Assembly (NCBI GenBank): GCA_029851415.1
Contig: CM056742.1
Span: 147,751,121-147,815,120, forward strand
DNA length: 64,000 bases
Origin: Eretmocerus hayati
Lineage: Eukaryota > Arthropoda > Insecta > Hymenoptera > Aphelinidae
Direction: 5' to 3'
Every line of letters begins with the position of its first letter. The first letter of the stretch is position 1. The notes under the pieces are model-generated. The model did no database searches. It had not been told where the DNA came from and saw nothing but the letters and a program-made list of their open reading frames with translations. Shown one piece after another: positions 60,867 to 64,000 of this stretch. Position numbers and translations under genes: made by a program.

Positions 60867-63646
60867 ATGAGTAACCCAGCATCAGCCAGTTACAGATGGG
60901 TGAGTAATGAAGCATGAATCTAATATTTGGTGCATGATTCGAAAATTTGAACTAACAATATGCACACAGATACGTTCTAAATGTAACACATTCGGACCCT
61001 GCATTCGGAAGTGTATACCTCAATTTTACGTGACGTTATCCATGCTCATGCTAGTCGCATGCTAGTCTGCACCGCGATATCAACTTTATATAGTCTGGAG
61101 TCTGGATTATCACAGCTTGATTCCATTATTATCGGGTCTCGAAGGTGTCATGTGAACTGATAATGCATGCATATATTCCCACATTCGAAGATTTCCCAAA
61201 ATTTCATCCTTCATCCTCTTATTATGAAAGCTGTAACACTGCAAAGAATGGAAGAATTGATAATCGATTAAGTATTACCTCAACAAGCAGATAATCTAAG
61301 CTAATGGAGATAATCTGAATTTACTGTTCTGATGGATCATCCCTTCTTTTCAGTACAATCCAAAACTGAATTTTTCCACTCGTGATATGAAATCCATCAA
61401 TGAAGTTTTCATAGTAAAAAGTCTGATGCATCTAAAGATTCAACATTATCACTCAAGCAATGTGTTATTTATTCTCTGGGAAGAGATATATTTGTATTCG
61501 AAAGCTATTTCTTTCGAGAGAATGAAGACCCACTTGATTTTGATTTTTCCTCCTTTTTAAGCAGGGCAATTCACAGCATGGTAATGTTTGCAACAATGAG
61601 TTACTCGACATGATAGAGAAGCTACATGACTACATCAGCAGTTTACCAGTGATAAGCTTGCGAAAAATTCCGGAGTTTAATGAGGAAATTCATTTAAACT
61701 TATCGTTGGAAGCATATCGCATCAAACAAAAATATCGCCCACAAATAAAACAAACATGGCCAAGCACCTCAACACACTTTCCAATCTGTGAGTATGGTAA
61801 TATTTTCATCCCAAGTATTGATAAGCAGTATTAACCAAGATTTGAATTCTGCTAAAATCTGAGAATCATCCCATGAATACCCCATAGCTCATCTTCCACC
61901 ATCCACAAATCAGTGTGGAGTTCAAACTGCAAGAGAAACTATCGTTCCATCATCCTCAGATGTGGATCAAACTCTTCTTGATCAATCCACTCCATGTAAC
62001 TTCAGTGATGATACAGGATTTGTCGAATTGGTCTCTGCTTATAGTGGACCTACTAATGAAGACATAACAAATAATAGAGCTATTAATGATATCATACCAA
62101 TTTGTACTACTAATGTAGAAGATGATGATGATATTCAGATCATAGAAGAACCAGTAGCACAAGTAATTGAGGGAAGTCCAACACTTCGAAAAAAGAACAA
62201 AGGGTGAGAAGTTGTAAATTATCACCCTTAGAATCTCTATTGCAGTACTCACTCTCAACTAGAATTGATTATCAAGACGTCTTTATGATTTGATCCCACT
62301 TAAAAGACGATCCTCACAAATGATCTCGATTTCTTCTTTGCCTAGATTTTACTTCAGTATAATTTCTAAAAGAAAAAGAAACAGTCACAGTGAAATTGCA
62401 CTGTATGTTGCAAAGGAGCATGCAAATCAGCATGGCCTAATTTTTTGCTTTGATGATAAAGAGTCGATCAATGTTGAAGAAGCTCTTAAGGACCACGACA
62501 TATCTGTTTGCCGTTTGAGTAGTATTAGTGATGAAGAACGTTGGATTAAAGGAGAGGTAAGAGTTATGAGTTTACAGTACATCTACACTATAATCAAAGT
62601 ACTTCATGGGCCATGATTCATATTTTTTCCCAAACTACATCACACTCATATCCATTCATCATAAAACCACCTATTTGATATTGTGTGCGTAAAGTTGTGC
62701 CGTAAAAGTACTTTGCAGGTGGGTGTGCGGTGCGCAAAGTTGAGCGAATTTTTTTTTTACGCACGATTTTCAGTGCGTAAAGTTCCATATCGTGGGCAAA
62801 GTTGTCTCGATCGTGCGCAAAGTTGTCTTAAACGTGCCCAAAGTTCCCCGATTCGTGCGCAAAGTTGAGAGCGTGCCAGTATAATTATATCTTAAATTCC
62901 TCCTCATTTCCATGTTCACGTAATCCGATCAATTTATGGATCGTCACAGGAGACGATTTGAATCCTGAATTCTCACGGATTTTTCATTTGGGTTGGTTTG
63001 ATGCAATTTTCTCAACAATGTAGGTGATGATAACCCCACGAAGATAGTAGTATTTGTTTCCGATTTGCAAACTGTTAATAAATACTAAAATATTAGTGTC
63101 ACACCATCTGTATGATCATAAACTGATGAAAATTACTTCTGCACTTTACATTCCAGTCTTATCTCAATCACAGCGTGATCATATGATGATTTGAATTCCA
63201 TTTTTGATAGCTAGATGATAATTTCGGATTCTTCTTTACTCATATGCCTGGAAGTAGTCTATGTTTACAAAATTAAACATAGTTTTACATGCATTTATTT
63301 TATTCTCTGGTAGAGATGTGACCAATTTTTTTGCCCCCCCCCCCCCCCCATGTGATATATAGATATAGTGACAATGTAATTAGGTTAGACTTGGCCAGTT
63401 TTTGGCCAAAAAATGCTCACAATTTCTACCAGGTTAGTGTTACTGCAGCACGAGTATTTGAATATCTTGAACGTCGTCAATCTTTTGCCATGGAATTCGA
63501 CGATGGATTTTTCCATGAAGTCAATTTTTTCATGATCGGAATTCTTCATTTGATACTTATGAGAACTTTTCTTGAGTCAAAGAGCTTGCACATAACGGCT
63601 GATATTAGTAAATTTGAGAATGGAGAATTATATTTCAAACGAAACG
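60867..63646 (+). CDS. Unrecognised multi-exon gene, 5' part (five exons, continues past the last)
   Basis: Five exons with matching phases: 60867-60899 (MSNPASASYRW, donor TGG|gtgagt), 61565-61787 (acceptor tttttaagcag), 61888-62203 (acceptor ataccccatag), 62346-62556 (acceptor ctttgcctag, donor GAG|gtaaga) and 63433-63646 (acceptor tttctaccag, donor ACG|gtaaca, phase 1). Spliced, they give about 332 codons without a stop; the 3' end is not found in the window. The protein is hydrophilic. Exon 3 holds an acidic VEDDDDIQIIEE stretch that fits a SUMO-interacting motif, then KRKR-type basic residues. The last exon carries a hydrophobic helix (FFMIGILHLILMRTFL). I do not recognise the family. 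Its start is about 270 bp from the inverted duplication. Confidence 0.55.
62684..62875. repeat. Cluster of GTGCGCAAAGTTG motifs
   Basis: Seven variants of GTGCGCAAAGTT(G/C) in the same orientation within 190 bp, in the fourth intron of the unrecognised gene. Spacing is irregular (about 20-50 bp). It resembles the interior of the other motif-built elements, but no terminal inverted repeat was found. Confidence 0.7.
63332..63350. repeat. Poly-C run
   Basis: A homopolymer of about 17 C in the intron before the last exon of the unrecognised gene. Confidence 0.9.
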
Positions 63647-63707
63647 GTAACATACAGTATATCAATTGGAAAATTTTTTTATGATACATTTTCAGAACTT
63701 TTTTTCA

Positions 63708-63770
63708 GTCGGGGGGCTCGGCGGGGGCTTCGCCCCTGGACCCCGCCCGCGCCCTACCCTCCTCCCGCTT
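63708..63770. repeat. GC-rich GGGGGCTTCGCCCCTGG palindrome
   Basis: A sharply GC-rich block (cggggg..cttcgcccctggaccccgccc) in AT-rich DNA, with a GGGGCTTCGCCCC hairpin. Similar motifs are widespread in eukaryote repeats; its class here is unknown. Confidence 0.55.
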
Positions 63771-63900
63771 CTCACGGTACATGACAAGGGAAACAACTTT
63801 CCGCACCAATATCAAAATAGTACATTTCGATACAAGGGCGTAAAACGTTTTATTCGCGTCCGAGTGATGGGTTTCCGGCCCGAGCCGCAGGCGAGGGTCG

Positions 63901-64000
63901 GAATCATCACGGGGATGCGAATAACAGGTTTTACGCCCGTGTATCTAACTATACTTTTCGATAAACTGTGAGTAAAAGTCGACAAACTGTACGCAAAGTG
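63901..64000. repeat. Dispersed repeat shared with 7191-7290 (cut by window end)
   Basis: Aligns with 7191-7290 across 100 bp, including atcacggggatgcga and agtaaaagtcgacaaactgt. It may continue past the window. Confidence 0.7.

Noticed and set aside
60867..63646. HECT-type ubiquitin ligase identity for the unrecognised gene
   Set aside because: The last exon superficially resembled that fold's start, but the expected conserved residues are not visible, so no function is assigned.

Overview
The window looks like AT-rich nuclear DNA of an arthropod, most likely an insect. Genes are sparse and split by GT..AG introns, the one confidently named gene is an insect-type Tweety, and the rest is dense in inverted-repeat mobile elements and tRNA-derived repeats. 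A hymenopteran host is only a guess from the overall character.

Region 1 (1-14.3 kb) has no recognisable protein gene. It holds a 386-bp palindromic MITE (2670-3055), a 1.49-kb element packed with GGACGT-type motifs (8718-10203), a repeat sharing sequence with 56.6 kb (10752-10860), and a segment carrying three copies of a CACGGACCTGACA motif (10.9-11.5 kb). Upstream exons and the promoter of the next gene may lie here but cannot be seen.

Region 2 (14.3-30.7 kb) is the tweety gene (tty, + strand). Seven coding exons join in phase to a 561-residue five-transmembrane protein ending in NDFY-TGA. An eighth exon (30054-30724) is open in exactly the phase reached by reading through that TGA. It adds about 230 residues, including a His/Gln tract and a VTEL C-terminus that fits a class I PDZ ligand. 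The introns hold a 965-bp TIR element with CCACGGTAAGGACA motifs, a 1.1-kb TIR element with GTTCAAAGTTACCCCG motifs, tRNA-derived repeats and a 112-bp tandem duplication.

Region 3 (30.7-60.6 kb) has no intact gene. It contains a pair of related elements (35.98 and 38.94 kb), one of which includes a fourfold ~320-bp tandem array. A remarkable run of large inverted repeats follows: foldbacks at 40.2-40.85, 42.2-42.8, 43.4-44.1, 54.6-56.3 and 57.4-58.5 kb, 0.59-kb arms at 44.68/49.09 kb, and 1.1-kb nearly identical arms at 51.86-52.97 and 59.50-60.60 kb. Each 1.1-kb arm carries the same frameshifted, intronless copy of a BORCS6 (lyspersin)-like gene.

Region 4 (60.6-64 kb) contains the 5' part of an unrecognised multi-exon + strand gene (five exons, consistent phases, running off the window). 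It starts about 270 bp beyond the inverted duplication. A GTGCGCAAAGTTG motif cluster sits in its fourth intron, and a repeat shared with 7.19 kb ends the window.

Across the window, several unrelated element families share one architecture: a family-specific 12-20 bp motif at the ends and scattered, often in both orientations, through the interior. This and the possible tty readthrough are the two most interesting signals.
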